DNA of 64,000 nt. It comes from Glossina fuscipes. Taxonomy: Eukaryota; Arthropoda; Insecta; Diptera; Glossinidae. The stretch lies in contig NW_023998415.1 of assembly GCF_014805625.2 (NCBI RefSeq), positions 13,779,799 to 13,843,798 on the forward strand. The letters are read 5' to 3'. Each line of letters opens with the position of its first letter. The first letter of the stretch is position 1. The notes under the pieces were generated by a model. The model made no database searches. It was not told the origin of the DNA and worked only from the letters and a program-made list of their open reading frames with translations. Both the position numbers and the translations under genes were made by a program. Below, in pieces: positions 23,690 to 44,300 of this stretch.

Positions 23690-25165
23690 ACATGGTCCTA
23701 GAAATTGAAATGACTACTTGGTCAATACACTTTTAGCTTACGGCCAAAGATTCGACTTCATAACCGTGGCCACTATAGACAACTTAGAGTTTCTCGCAGA
23801 TATTCGTTTGAAGTCTCTTACATACATTTAGGAAGACCATGAAAAATTGTACTAGAAATAGTGGTAACCACTCTACAACCACCTTCTTATTAAATCATTT
23901 TATTATCAATATAAGGAAGTCCCTCAAGGCAGTTGATCAGGACCTCTTTTATTTAATTTATACATTAATGATTAGCCCTCGATGATTAAATCCAGCCAGA
24001 TCTTAATGTACGCTGACGATGTTAAACTGTTTTCTTTCGTCTGCTTGGACTCGTAATCGTATCAGCTTCAAACTGACTTAAATAATTTGGCAGCACCATC
24101 TAGTTGGTTAAATTTTATGAAATTAAATTTAAGAAAATGCAAGAAGCCTTCTTTCTTAAGAAAGAAGTCATTCAATACTGAGTATTCATTGTACTGACTC
24201 ATACAAGTTGGAAAACGTTGTCTCGTTCATCGATTTGGGGAATCTATTCGACCAAAGATTAGGTTTTAATTTTCTCATTGAACTCTCTTTAAGTAAAGCT
24301 AGGTCCGAGATTGGTTCACATTAAGAGACGATCCAACGAGCTGAAGGATCCTTTCATTACAAAAAAGCTATACATGGACTTAATTAGACCCATACCTGAG
24401 TATGCCTCGCTTAAGTTGTCTCATTCCCATAGGTGTTATGTAGATCAGTTCAAAAGCAATTGCCTGCCTGTTTGCCCTTAGGAATTTGTATTGGGAGCCG
24501 CTTACACCTTTGCCGCCTTATGAAAATAGGTTTGCTTCTGTTATCCTTACTATCACTTGAGAAACGTAGATTTATTCTTAGTATCTCCTTCTTGATCAAG
24601 CTAACTAACTATCGATTTGTCCCCATTGCTTGGTGAGATAAGCTTTGAAGTCCGCAACCGCTTCTCTAGGCACTTCATGTTCATTAAGCTGAACGAATAA
24701 TTATGAGCGACTTAACCTGTTTAGAATTGTTTGCAGAAATCTAAATGGTGTCTATACGCGCGATTTGCTTAGAGTCGTATTTAACCTAACTTTTAACCTT
24801 AATATCTCATTATGTTTCGAACGCTAACTGGTGTTGTCCACTGCTATCATATTATGTTGCCACACTTTTGTATGGTTGCGATAGCTTAAGATTTCATTTG
24901 CAATTTTGTTCTGTACTGGCTGTGGGTGTGTCCCTGCGCTATTTGTGTACATGCTTTTTTTTTGCTTTTTTTCTTTCTTATTTATTTATGAATTATTATT
25001 TAATAACTATTATTATTATTTTTTTCTTTATTTTTGCTTATATACTTTATATTAGTTTTTAATATTAATTAGTATAAGATTTACATCGACGAGTCAATTG
25101 AATTCGACTGTTAATTTGTTTTAGTTAAGTTGCACGTGTTTAGTAAGTCAAAAACAGAGAGAATA
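23690..25165 (+). mobile_element. Jockey-like non-LTR retrotransposon fragment C with 3' tail (dead)
   Basis: On the plus strand a possible endonuclease remnant (YLVNTLLAY near 23720) is followed by the polymerase block near 23910: VPQGS, a stop, SGPLLFNLYIND, a stop, then LMYADDVKLF. The catalytic YADD is therefore intact in sequence although the frame is broken. Downstream, near 24370, are the LIRPIPEYAS and SVQKQ blocks, and near 24470 the NLYWEPLTPLPPYENRF-like block typical of the jockey-clade C-terminus. A 3' untranslated-like stretch ends in an (AATA)n tail at about 25160-25175, a common terminus for dipteran jockey elements. It looks like a 5'-truncated or internally deleted copy with its true 3' end. 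Confidence 0.72.
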
Positions 25166-25175
25166 AATAAATAAA

Positions 25176-25334
25176 TGTAATAAATATAAATAAGGGACAT
25201 TGATCTAAAATTCACTATAAAGATTTCTTACAACCAGCTAAAGACACTCCACTCAGTTTCCACTTTCCCGTCAGGGCAAAATTTGTAGTGACGCTTAGTA
25301 GTAAAAGATGAAACTGTAATAATCGATTAATATT

Positions 25335-25373
<39 letters not shown>

Positions 25374-27119
25374 CAGAAATAATGAGTGGATTGTCAATTA
25401 TCGCTGACTTATGAACATTTTATTAAGGAAAACTTTAGGATTAAACTTTTAGCTCTAGGAAAAAAACTCTCAAATTTGGGAAAAAGAGAAACATATTTAG
25501 TTTTTTCTTTTTTAAAATGATGAGCTTCCCGAACAACGTGTAAGTAAGAAATCTGAGATCAAATTGTGCTTTCAAAAGTTTTCAGCTCGTCGCCGTGATT
25601 TAAATCGATGGATCAACTCCGCTATATTTACACCTATCATCAGACGATAAGAAATGCAGCTTTCCTTCTCCATTTACTTTACATCATAATATTATTGTTT
25701 TATCAATACAAAAAAAGTTCTAAAAAAAAAAAAACCAAGATTATGCCTTCACTCTCATACCTACTGCTATGGTACTTATGGACCAAATACTTTCTTTTCT
25801 GTACAACAGTGTAAGAAAGTTTTTCTCGCTTCCGAATATATTCAATAACAAGCCTTACTTACATTCGAGTGTACAATATAATAAAGTAAGGGCTGTGTGT
25901 TATTTAGATATATAAATATATAAAATTTTAATTATAAACAAAAACAACAACGTCGTAAGTTTTGCTTCTCATACAACGCTACAAGGCATTTCGTGGTAGG
26001 ATGCGTTATATAGACGTCTCTGCGAACTAGATTTAATGCTTATTCATTAATTTTATATCTGCGACAGGGGATAAATTGACCGTTATGCTTAAGTAAGTTT
26101 GATTAGTTTAAAATATTAAAAAGATATTTATCTATGTTCCGCTTTTTTATCGATACGCCCCTTAAATTCACAACCGCTTCTGTCGCTGAAGGTTATTTGA
26201 TATAAAAGTTTTCGCTTTGGGCTATGAAAGAAAACCTATGAACAAATACACTTAAAGTGGGCGCCCTAATCTACTTCCATAATAGTTTTTATAAATGCAA
26301 ATAGAAAAGTTATTATACACTGCTGGGCAAGTATTTTGGGAATAACGTCTTCCTAACTATTGCTTTCTTAGCACAGTTAGCTCAAGTGTACATTTGCTTA
26401 CGACTACTACTGGTTTTTTTTTTTTTTTTTTTTTGAATTTGTATATTTACCTAAAATTTGCAGCTCCCTGCTTCTATTTGATTTAAACCGAAAAGTCTAG
26501 TTTGGGACTCAAAGATAACTCGCAGCTGTTGATAATGCAGTTTGATTAAAAAGTACGGTCGACATGAGAGAAGAGAAAATAATATTATTGTTTTAACGAT
26601 AGGTTTCTCTTTTTTCAGACGAGGCAAGTTCCTCAATACCCATATATCCCCTGAGGAAACCCGATAATTCAGTTCATGTAAACGAACAAAAATATGATCA
26701 CGAATATATTAGAGATGGTCTAAAAGGTATTGATCTCTCAGAAAATCAAATCTCTTATGCTAATTTCACTTTCTCACTACCTTATGCAATAAACTAATCG
26801 TTATTCAATAACACTATCTCTAGTATAACAAGAAGAGGGCGCTATATTTATAAATATATCTTGAGTTTAGTAAGTATATTTTGCCTTTTTTTCCTTACTA
26901 CTGCGTGCGTATGCTTTCTTCTTCCTATGCGAGTTGAACGTAGAAATCCCTTTATGATGCCTGCATACTAAAAATACTCTTCTCGTGCCATGGGTCGCCC
27001 GTTATAGAGTACTTCGCAGAAACTATTTACGATTAGTTCGCTTTGGTGATTCCTTATTAGCTAACTGCCTAACTGATTTTTCTCTGCGTAGCAACTCTTA
27101 TTACGAAACCATCTACAGC
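25176..27119. other. Non-coding region, no gene seen
   Basis: No supported gene. It holds an AT microsatellite at 25336-25371 and a poly(T) at 26411-26434. A short sequence near 26318-26350 (ACTGCTGGGCAAGTATTTTG) resembles Tc1-type ends, but no partner end was found. Confidence 0.45.
25336..25371. repeat. (AT)n microsatellite
   Basis: About 17 AT units, imperfect at both ends. Confidence 0.9.
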
Positions 27120-28240
27120 ACTCTAAGCCTCTGCACTGCCAACCATATTGTTTAGTATGTTATCGCGAGCTGCGAGGAGGACGTATGAGTGGGCGTCTCT
27201 CTGCGGAATTAGACGCCAGGTGTTTGGCGAGCAAGTCATAACAGCCAGACGTAATATAGGGCTCCGATGATCGTACTCGTAAACTTCCCAAAACTTGAGG
27301 GCTACGAACATGAGCGAGTACAATACATTTTTTAGGTTGCGGTGCGATTTGCTCGCGTAATACTAAAAACACAATACAATCCGGGCAGTAAGGACACATC
27401 GTTCGGTCAGAAAATGCGTGATGTAAGAATTTATTTCCCCATGCGCTCTGCTAATCCATTGTACTGTGTTTGCGATAAGAGCGACAATCCACCTGCCTTT
27501 TCTCGTTCTTTTCCATCGCGACTATCATGACCCCGTCGAGACAAGAACTTCCCTTTCTTACAGCGATTAGGAGTGGTTATTCGCCTGGCACCGTTAGCTG
27601 AAGCTATTAATTGGTGGATATTTCTTTTATTATATTTGCGGAGCGTTTGGGTAGGACGCGGTTACACATAAGCAATACAAAACCCACATTACGTCGATGC
27701 TCAAGTGTATCGAGACTCGTGGACGTGTTTTCGTCGCCCATGAGCACCTGAGCGTTTCGCTGGCATCTGCAAGCAAGATTTAGAAGCAGCCACTCACACA
27801 CTTTGAAAATGTATTCTCATGCCTAGAAGATCAAACGGTACCGATTCTTTTAAGTTTGCATCGCCAAGGCAGAGGAGTTGTTCGTCACTTCCTCTATGCG
27901 TTAGAAGACAACACTACGTTCAGACGGCATTAAAGTTTATCGCAGTAGATTCACGTCATTCTACTTTATGTTTATAAGGTCTCGGTTTAATGTACCATTT
28001 ATCATGCGATGTTTGCTGTGTACTTTTACCAACGCCATACGAATACTCCTTCTGTCCGCCGAACTGAAAGCGTTTTTCACCTCTAAAGTGACCAATGCCC
28101 AGTACTTCTTTTCCCTTCCTTCCTGCCCTTCGCAAGTCTCATGACCTACGGCATCTAGCACCAATCGCCCTCTTCTGAATCCATGGCGGATATTTGAGAG
28201 AGCATGCTTTTGCTTAACCATCAGCAACAGGGTTTTATAT
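27120..28240 (-). mobile_element. R1-like non-LTR retrotransposon fragment (dead)
   Basis: The minus-strand frame at 27961-28227 reads HGFRRGRLVLDAV then KKYWALVTLEVKNAFSSADR. This matches the start of the polymerase in R1-clade elements (YGFRxGRSTxDAI ... KKYCALVTLDIKNAFNSAxW), including the first catalytic Asp position changed to Glu (LEVKNAF). Further left, HRRNVGFVLLMCNRVLP (near 27690) and a Cys-rich piece with MCPYCP (near 27398) could correspond to later ORF2 regions, including the C-terminal zinc knuckle. Frames are broken and the 5' end is missing. Base composition is higher in GC than the surroundings, as expected for a decaying insertion. Confidence 0.7.
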
Positions 28241-31200
28241 AGGCGATGCCTTCCAGCGGTTTGCTCATTTCATCCAAGAAACAGGTTAGTCGATATGACG
28301 ATAGATCGGTCAATTGGTCAGTGCATGTCAGGTATGTGTGGCACGACCGCTTAGGTATACTTTTCCAAACAGGATTGTTATTTATGAACTATCTACGAGT
28401 CTACGTTAACGCTTCTCGTTTCTTAATTGCTTCAATGCATAGGTATTAGTCTCTGTCTTTGGATTTGATATTTCACACATGTTTACATACATGTAAAAAT
28501 CGTACCATAGATCATAATCACAACGTAATAGAGCAATTTGGATCTCAGTATTTGGAACTTCATATTACTTATAATACTTATTAACGTGAGGCACCTAAAT
28601 ATCGATTCATTTACTATTTGTATCGTAGCGCAGTTGGAGAGCACATTCTCTCAATAACTCAAATATCTGCGAATTTATGTTGAAAGTTTCTTTACAGAAA
28701 TTGTAGTAAGTTGAATTTCCATAGCAAGATATTACATTCCTCGTCTTTAAGATTTGAATGAACATTTGATTTTGTTTTAATGAGACGGAATCAATATTTG
28801 ACTTAAGCCGACGAGATTGACATTTGAAAGATTTTTTCTAAAAAATCGTTCATCACTTCAATATTAGAAGTATTATCCGATTTAAGTATTAAGATTAAAT
28901 TATAACCAAGATAGAATAGTAGACACCAGCGCCTAGTTATTATTACAAAACAGTACATTGTCGATAAAGTTATATTGGCTTTGAAAAGAGGAAAGGAAAG
29001 GAGTTTTTTTAACTTTGTAAGAGAGAAAATGCGTAAACGGCGCCATTGGCTGACTCTACGTGAAAGTAAGTAAAGAAATCATTTCATCAGATATTTCTGA
29101 TTTTTCCAATAATTTTTCCACTGATTCTTTCTTCTTTTATGTTATTTTATTATTATTTTTTTAATATAGTTCTTAATTTATTAACGCTATGCCTTAGGTA
29201 GCTATATATTATTAGTTTGTATGTTATAGTATATTGCATTAATTAATTTAATACAAAATTAATTTTCGTATTATTATTATTATTATTATTATTTTTTTGT
29301 TTTTTTTTTTTTGTTTTTAATATTCTAAGAATTTTATTATAAATATAATTTATAATAATTGTAATTTATGTATAATTGTATGCGCACATATGTACGTATT
29401 TAAAATTTTATTATTGAAAATTATTCTTTCGCTCTGAATCCATACTTTTCGTATTTTTGTTTTAACATTTCTTTACTTTTTAACTGTCGTGTTATCTTTC
29501 GGTTTCATAATCATAAGCGGTGACAGTAAGAAGCTTGCAAAACATCTGATAATTAAAGCCACTGACTACGGCAGATCATTTGAAAAGTTTTTTAAAAGTT
29601 GTTTTCAAATCTTCTTAAAACTTACTTTACGTCTTACACATTCCCAGCTCACACATTCATTCATATTCTTCATGTCAATCAAACTTTTCTTACTTTTTTA
29701 TTTTTTTTTAAATGTAAAGACGCAGCGAAATAGAATTTTTTTGCTCAAAAAATTGCAATATCGGATGCAGGCCCTTCCAGTTAATGGGTGCTTATATAGC
29801 GATGAATATCTGGAAAATAGAAAAATAAAAAAAAAAAAAAAATATATGCATACAACCTATTCGATAGCAGAAAGCTTGTATTGAACTAATATTCAAACTA
29901 TAATTTTCTTATCTCTGTCAAAAAAAATGATACGTTTTCATATTTGGACCACATTTGCTTTCTGCATGACTTGATATTTATATCTAATAAAAAACGCTTG
30001 TAGGCTTCCACTTACGATTCTCCTCCTAACAGCCATCGATTGGATTGTTGTCTATTTTCAAACTACTATTTCGAAGTTGTGTGCGATTGCTTTCCTTTGC
30101 AGGATAACGAACACTTTGAGTATTCATTTTTGGCTATATGTATTATCAAAATAAGATATTATTAATATAAAGGCACTTGTAGATAAATTGACTTAATATT
30201 TGTCGTCAAAAATATTTAATTATTTATATATTTTGTAGGTTGGAAGTGCGTCCATAACAGCGGATATCAATAACAAGTATATATTCGTAGTTACTGTAAA
30301 TTTGTCGACAACGGAAAGATATCTGGACGGATGGACAACAAACGAATGCACATGGAATGGTTAGCTTAAATTACATATTGATCGCGACAACTTCGAATCC
30401 AAAAAAAAAAAAAAATCAACATTTGCTTTAAACATCCTCTTAATTATAAATGTAAGAGAAAATTGTTATATCATACAGATGGCTAAGCGACGGACATTGT
30501 TATATCATCATACAGATGAGTAAGCGGTGAACTGAAAAACTGGAAAAATCGATATGACAAAATTTCATTATTATTGTTATTCATATAAGGATCGTTAGCC
30601 TTCATTTATGAACATTTACGCGCATAGATTTATCGGATCAGAGTAATTGCGACGTAATTTATCCGTTTTAAAGCGAATTATTAGGGATCGACACTTAATA
30701 CAGCCGTGAATATTAATTTTGTCTTTTATTTTTTTTTTTTTTTATTGTCTATTTTTATGCTGTACAATAATGAAATTCTTGTTTTGAACAAAATTCGAAT
30801 CAATTTTTAGTAATGCAACGATATAACGAATTTATCTTAATATAAAATAATAATAATAATATGCCATGCCCCTTATGTCACTTTACTGATCACATTTTTT
30901 TTTTATTTTTTATTTATTTATATATATATTTTTTTTTGTTTTTTAAACACTATTATACTTTCGAAAGCAAGGATAAGTATTTTTATTGAATACTTTTACT
31001 CACTTTGGATGCCGCTTGGATGTCGCTTTGTACCGTCGCCTGTATACCGTACGGCAAATGCTAAGTTCACATTAATTAGTTCAAGTTGACCAGATATCGT
31101 AACGGTGCTAATTCATTTTAATGATCAATTCTTATCGTTGTGCTGATCATTATTTGAAAACGACTTTTTAATCAGATTTCTATTAAATATTCTTCCCGCA

Positions 31201-31472
31201 TCTATACTCGAATATGATGAGGTTTGATTTGAAAATTTGAAAACATGTTGCATGAAAAGTGTTTGTCACAAAAGGAAATTACTTAAGCCATCGTAGTCAG
31301 TCACACATCAGAAACGAAATGATTGTTATCGTTTTAAAGCATTTAACAAAACCTCTTGCGAAAACTTTCGTTTTGTATTCTTCTGTCACTTTTTGAGTTT
31401 TTACAATAGATTATTTGATCAAACAAAAACCCATATATGCGACAAATTAAAAAAAAAAAAAAAAACAATAAA

Positions 31473-31503
<31 letters not shown>

Positions 31504-31859
31504 TTTCATCGAAATCCTTATTGTAGTAACGTTGGTTGACATCTGTAGATCTTTGTACCTCGGAAGTTGATTTTGCTTTATTTTTCTTATTTTTTCTTAT
31601 TTTTTTTTTTTTTTTTTTTTATAAATCCGTTGAAAAACTTTTTTTATTCCGTTATTGTACTTTACTTAGTACAAATAGTAACAAAATGTTTATTATCTTT
31701 TTGTTTTTTTACAAATCAAATTAAAAAAGTAAAAAAAATTTTCAATAATAAAATTTTGAATTTGGTAAATATGCCTACACATACATAAGTACACGCATTC
31801 TATTTGCATATGTATGTATATTTAGATATAGTAATTAATCATTATTTATACACTACCGA

Positions 31860-31938
31860 TAATAATAATAATTATAATTATAATAGTAATAGCAGCAGCA
31901 GAAACAATAAAATAATTAATATAAATAATAATAATAAT

Positions 31939-31972
<34 letters not shown>

Positions 31973-32081
31973 ATTATAAATTAAACAATAACAATAATAA
32001 TAATAATAATAATAACAATATTAAGAAATAATAACAATAATGATAAAAAAATAATAACGATAATTATAAAAAATAATAATG

Positions 32082-32121
<40 letters not shown>

Positions 32122-32165
32122 ATAATTGTAATAATAAATAAATAAATAAATAATAATATTAACAA
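31860..32165. repeat. AAT-rich microsatellite block with poly(A)
   Basis: A composite of (AAT)n, (CAA/AAT)n and (AAAT)n arrays with a 30-base poly(A) at about 31941-31970. Readable as a low-complexity Asn-rich frame, but this is a consequence of the repeat and not a gene. Confidence 0.9.
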
Positions 32166-32767
32166 TAATTTGACAAATAAATAAATGTTTATTATGCTAC
32201 TTAAAACAACTTACGATTACACAGTGAATCTTAATTCAAAGTGCAGTTATTAACATACTCACATACATGCACACACATACATATGGATAGTATAGTAATA
32301 GTATGTGCGTATGTTTAAATTTTTACTTTCATCTCTGTATGCTATCTATAGTACGTATCCTCTGGTGTTTTGTTCGAATTTTCTTGCCGCAATAATGCTG
32401 GTATATGCGGACATAATGTACAGGCTTTTACATTGAAAATGCAATCAGCACTTAGTGGAAGAATATATTGCACTAGTACTACATACATATATACAACAGC
32501 ATTGGGTGGAATTTGAGTTGTTTGCCCTTTTTTTAATTTATATACATATGTATGTATGTGTATACACTAGATAACCGATGTTTTAGATGAGCGTATGTCC
32601 ATACATATGTGCAATGCTCATGTAACGGATCTGCCCACACCTATCAACATATTTTGACTCAAAGTTTTCTATCTACTTAGAAGAGACTAATGTTTGTTAT
32701 TAATAAGTTAAACCTTCGCCTAACGTCGAAACTGCGTTGTAAGCATAACGGAAGAGATGCACATAAT

Positions 32768-32773
32768 TTTATT
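32768..32773 (-). terminator. enc: Candidate polyadenylation signal of encore
   Basis: AATAAA on the minus strand, about 240 bases beyond the encore stop codon. It is the nearest consensus hexamer I found. The true cleavage site needs transcript data. Confidence 0.35.
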
Positions 32774-33013
32774 GTTACTATTGTTGTTGTAGTTGTTGTT
32801 ATCATTAGTGATGTTCTGTTATTCATGTTATTATAATTATAGACTGTATTAATTTCAGCTAAAACCACCATGATTGGATGATTGATTTTGCGCTCTGAGA
32901 AGCAAGGTTTACTTTCTTTGATTTAATGTTTAACTTGATTGATTTAATATTACTCTCTTAGGGGTCCAGCATAACTAGTCTTGCAGGCAAAAAGTTAACA
33001 CGCTCTTATTTGC

Positions 33014-40906
<7,893 letters not shown>

Positions 40907-40925
40907 AATCAGTATGGCCTAAAAA
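40907..40925 (-). other. enc: encore 5' untranslated part of exon 1
   Basis: Nineteen bases between the acceptor TTACAG and the ATG. An acceptor this close to the start shows that at least one upstream non-coding exon exists. Confidence 0.65.
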
Positions 40926-40974
40926 CTGTAACGAATAAAAAAAAAAAAAAAAAAAATTCAAATCAAAAAGAGCC

Positions 40975-41012
<38 letters not shown>

Positions 41013-41337
41013 ATATATATATATATAACAATAACAATAAGAAATCATTTTGCATATTTGTCGTAAGCGGCCTCTAAGGAAAGAGAGATTGCGTTACTTT
41101 ATTATTTTTAATACGCTTCTCCAGGTATTTTATTGTTAGAAAAAAAATAAAATAAAATGAATACATAAATAATGTGCATGCTATTGTGGTATTCTGTGTA
41201 ATATTGAAAATACCCTATGCCTAAACTTTCAAGAACGAATTGTGTTAATCATTCAGCTTCGATTCATTTTATATATTTTCCAGTTAAAGTTAACCTTACT
41301 TTGGTAAATAAGTCAAATGAGAAATTATAAAACTCAC

Positions 41338-41381
41338 CCTTTTTGATTTTAACCATTTCCTGGCGTTTAATGGATATGAAG
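41338..41381 (-). other. enc: Possible non-coding upstream exon of encore with a short upstream ORF
   Basis: A 44-base minus-strand segment lies between an acceptor (GTTTCATAG) and a strong GTGAGT donor. Spliced to 40925 it would contain an upstream ATG (41356) that reads ten codons and stops before the encore start. This is inferred from splice-site quality only; transcript data could easily contradict it. Confidence 0.3.
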
Positions 41382-44300
41382 CTATGAAACAAAATTATTA
41401 AAAATATTATTCAAGATATTTCATAAAATTCAATGTTTCTTGATACGTAATGAAAAATTATGTTACCTAATTTGAAAAATTGTTAATTATCTACGCGAAT
41501 GCGAGTTTTTTTTTATGAAAAATTGTGTTTACGAAATTTTTCAATGACAATTCACAATTTTATTATCCATCCATTATTTCCTATAACTTGGATTCCCAAA
41601 ACGAAAAGAAATGCGTAATTTTTTTTTTTTTTTTTTTTGTCGATAAATAAATTAAAGCAGTTCGAGAACAATCGGGCCGTAATACGGAAGATCTTGGTTT
41701 AACAGCATAGTTTTAGTCGAGATTAAGAGCGAAACCATATTTTGAAAAGAACTTTTAAATATATATTTTAAGAGGTAATGATGACAACAATATTATAAAT
41801 TATTTTCCCGAATTTATTTAAGATTAGCGGAGAAGCGAAGGCTTTTAGACCTCGTACATTGAGGTATTCAAAAGAATTGATTGAAATGATAGTGCCGGTA
41901 GTGCACTAATAATATTCCTATAAAACACAAATTTATTATCCATAATAGGTAAAAAGCAGTATTCTGTTATAGTGCCCACTATTAAATACCCTATTCCACG
42001 TCGTTTAATACAATTATTTATATAAAACGACTTTTAAAGAGAAGCTTCTATATGGCGGGGGCGGAGTGTGTGATCGAAAAAGTGATCCGACCCGAACCAT
42101 TTTCAGTAGCGCGCGTTACTGGGAGAAAAAAAATTCCAGTATACGAAATATTATCGAAATATCTTAACAATTGCGACCTGTTTATTGAATACAAAACACT
42201 AAATGGATAGACAACTTTAGATTTAGATTCAGAAAGTAACTCTGAATAGATCGGTGTAATGAAAGCTGGTTCCACGCATTTCACGTCCTTCTGACTGTTG
42301 CGTACATCCACATAAGCTTCATATTACCCAACTTGTGGTATAAGGGAATAATAACAAGAAATTAAAAAGCAATTTTGAAAGATAGCGAGAATAAAATCTA
42401 GAACTAGTTCGGAAAAGTTTCGAGTTTCGAACAAAACGCAATGCATTAATATGCAATCCTATAACTAACCCAAGATTTCAGCATCAAAATTTGATTAATA
42501 GCGACATCTATTAGCTACAATTCTAGGCTATGAATTCTTGTAAGTCGAATGCTTGATGTACGTTGCGCACTTAGCGCACTTAGTGCACCTGCCTAATTGC
42601 GTCATGACTTGCTTCGAGCAAACGATGTTTTGATCCATTTTCACTGTTTTTTTTTTTTTGTTTTTTCGAATTTTAATCTTTTTAGGAACGAATGAGGTCT
42701 AATTTGAAGAATTTCAACAATAATTAGTAGGCGAAAAGTGTATTTTTGGAATTTGCAAACAATAAAATGGGCTTGTAGGTGTCTCCTTTGAAATTAATGA
42801 ACAAAAAAATTTTATTTATTTTTTTTTTTTTTTGCTTCAATTTTTTACGTAGACGTTGGCAATGCGAAAACTTAAAAGTGCAACTGGGCATATCAACGAA
42901 ATACTTCATATGTTTGCGTGTGACTTTGAGGGTTCAAGTGAGTGAAGCGGATATATAAACATTTGCTTTCCGATTTATTGCTGAAAGAAAATTTTCACAT
43001 ATCGGTCAAAATTAATTAGTTATACGATTGTCTGGTTAATGAAAGGCTTCAATAAAACTTTTAAAGTGCTTTGATAAAATCCGAAATATAAAACTGTATT
43101 GTAACGAAAGCTATATATATATATATATATATATAGCGAACAATAAATCGGAAGACTTAGCGCACAACAAAGGTAATTAGGTAAGGTAATTATGTTCATC
43201 TTAAATCAAATCTCAAAATTTGACGATTACTGAAGTCGAGTAGTATTTACATTCACTTTTGCTCGAATACATGCTCGAATATCTAACTGTTATCTAAAAT
43301 AAATATAACTGGAAATTTCAGCTATTTATGTAAATTATTGGGAACATTAAGCCTAGAATAGCGTCAGTGAGTGGCAGACAGACACATGTCTTCTATTCCA
43401 TCCCCCATTCCACAAACAAGCTCGTATATTGTTGACCTATAAATGGAGTCAATATACAATAGGCATGGGCCCGCGACAATTTGTGTCAACTTTTTTTTTT
43501 TTTTTTAATGGGCTTTTTAAACGTTTTACGCACCATAAGTGGTTATTGATAACTAAATAAATAAAATAAAAAAAAGGAAACTTTTATTAAATAAACGCTG
43601 GCGTATGTGTAGAATTGCTTTTTTGGATAACATAATTGCGAGCCATTTGTTAACAGGCAAACCACTAAAGGTGTTAAAGGTGTTACTCCACTCGTTAGTT
43701 TTTGTCCATACTTGGAATAACCTTGTTTGCTTAATTCATTGCGAAATTAGGAGAAATGTATCTATCGTCACAGCACATAAATGCCGTTTATCTTGTGCTA
43801 ACAGTGTAGTTGTATATACCAGTCCGAAGTACAAAGCATGCCCGTCGAGCCCATTCGACTTGAGGGACTTTGCGAAATTTTCTTATAATTGTATCTGCAC
43901 ATGAACTAAAGAAACTCAAAATCCATTTAGATAGAAATACATAAGTCATTCATTTATAAGGAGTGAGAATTAATTTAAATCAAGTTATTATTAATCCAGA
44001 ATAAATCTAGAATCCTAGCTTTGCAAACTATCCATCTTTTTAACTACCAGCTAATATATATCATCAAATTTTAGTATTCCCAGATATTTCAATAGAATGA
44101 ATGAATATGAATATGAAAATGAGCCAAATTACAAGGCCGTCGAAGGCGGCCCATGCAAGAGCATAAGGGACACACAGTCACTGAAGAAATTAAACAGTCG
44201 TCGTCGTCTTAGATGATAGATGACAATTATTTGACTTTGGCTTTTGAATCAACACGATGTCATGTGAACGGATTGAATGATTGCTAGGAAAAAAAACAAA

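Larger units (their letters stand above)
28241..33013. other. Non-coding region with simple repeats downstream of encore
   Basis: No supported gene. Contains an (ATT)n run near 29270-29292, a poly(T) at 31599-31620, a large AAT-rich block with an internal 30-base poly(A) at 31860-32165, and an imperfect 33-base tandem duplication at about 30464-30526. The right end should hold the encore 3' untranslated region. Confidence 0.45.

Noticed and set aside
26318..26350. Tc1-like terminus (CTGCTGGGCAAGTATTTTG)
   Set aside because: No matching inverted end and no transposase remnant within reach.
31804..32031. An Asn-rich frame
   Set aside because: Translation of AAT repeats and poly(A).
43605..43904. 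A 99-codon plus-strand frame with several cysteines
   Set aside because: No family resemblance, no splice or start context, composition near random for this DNA.
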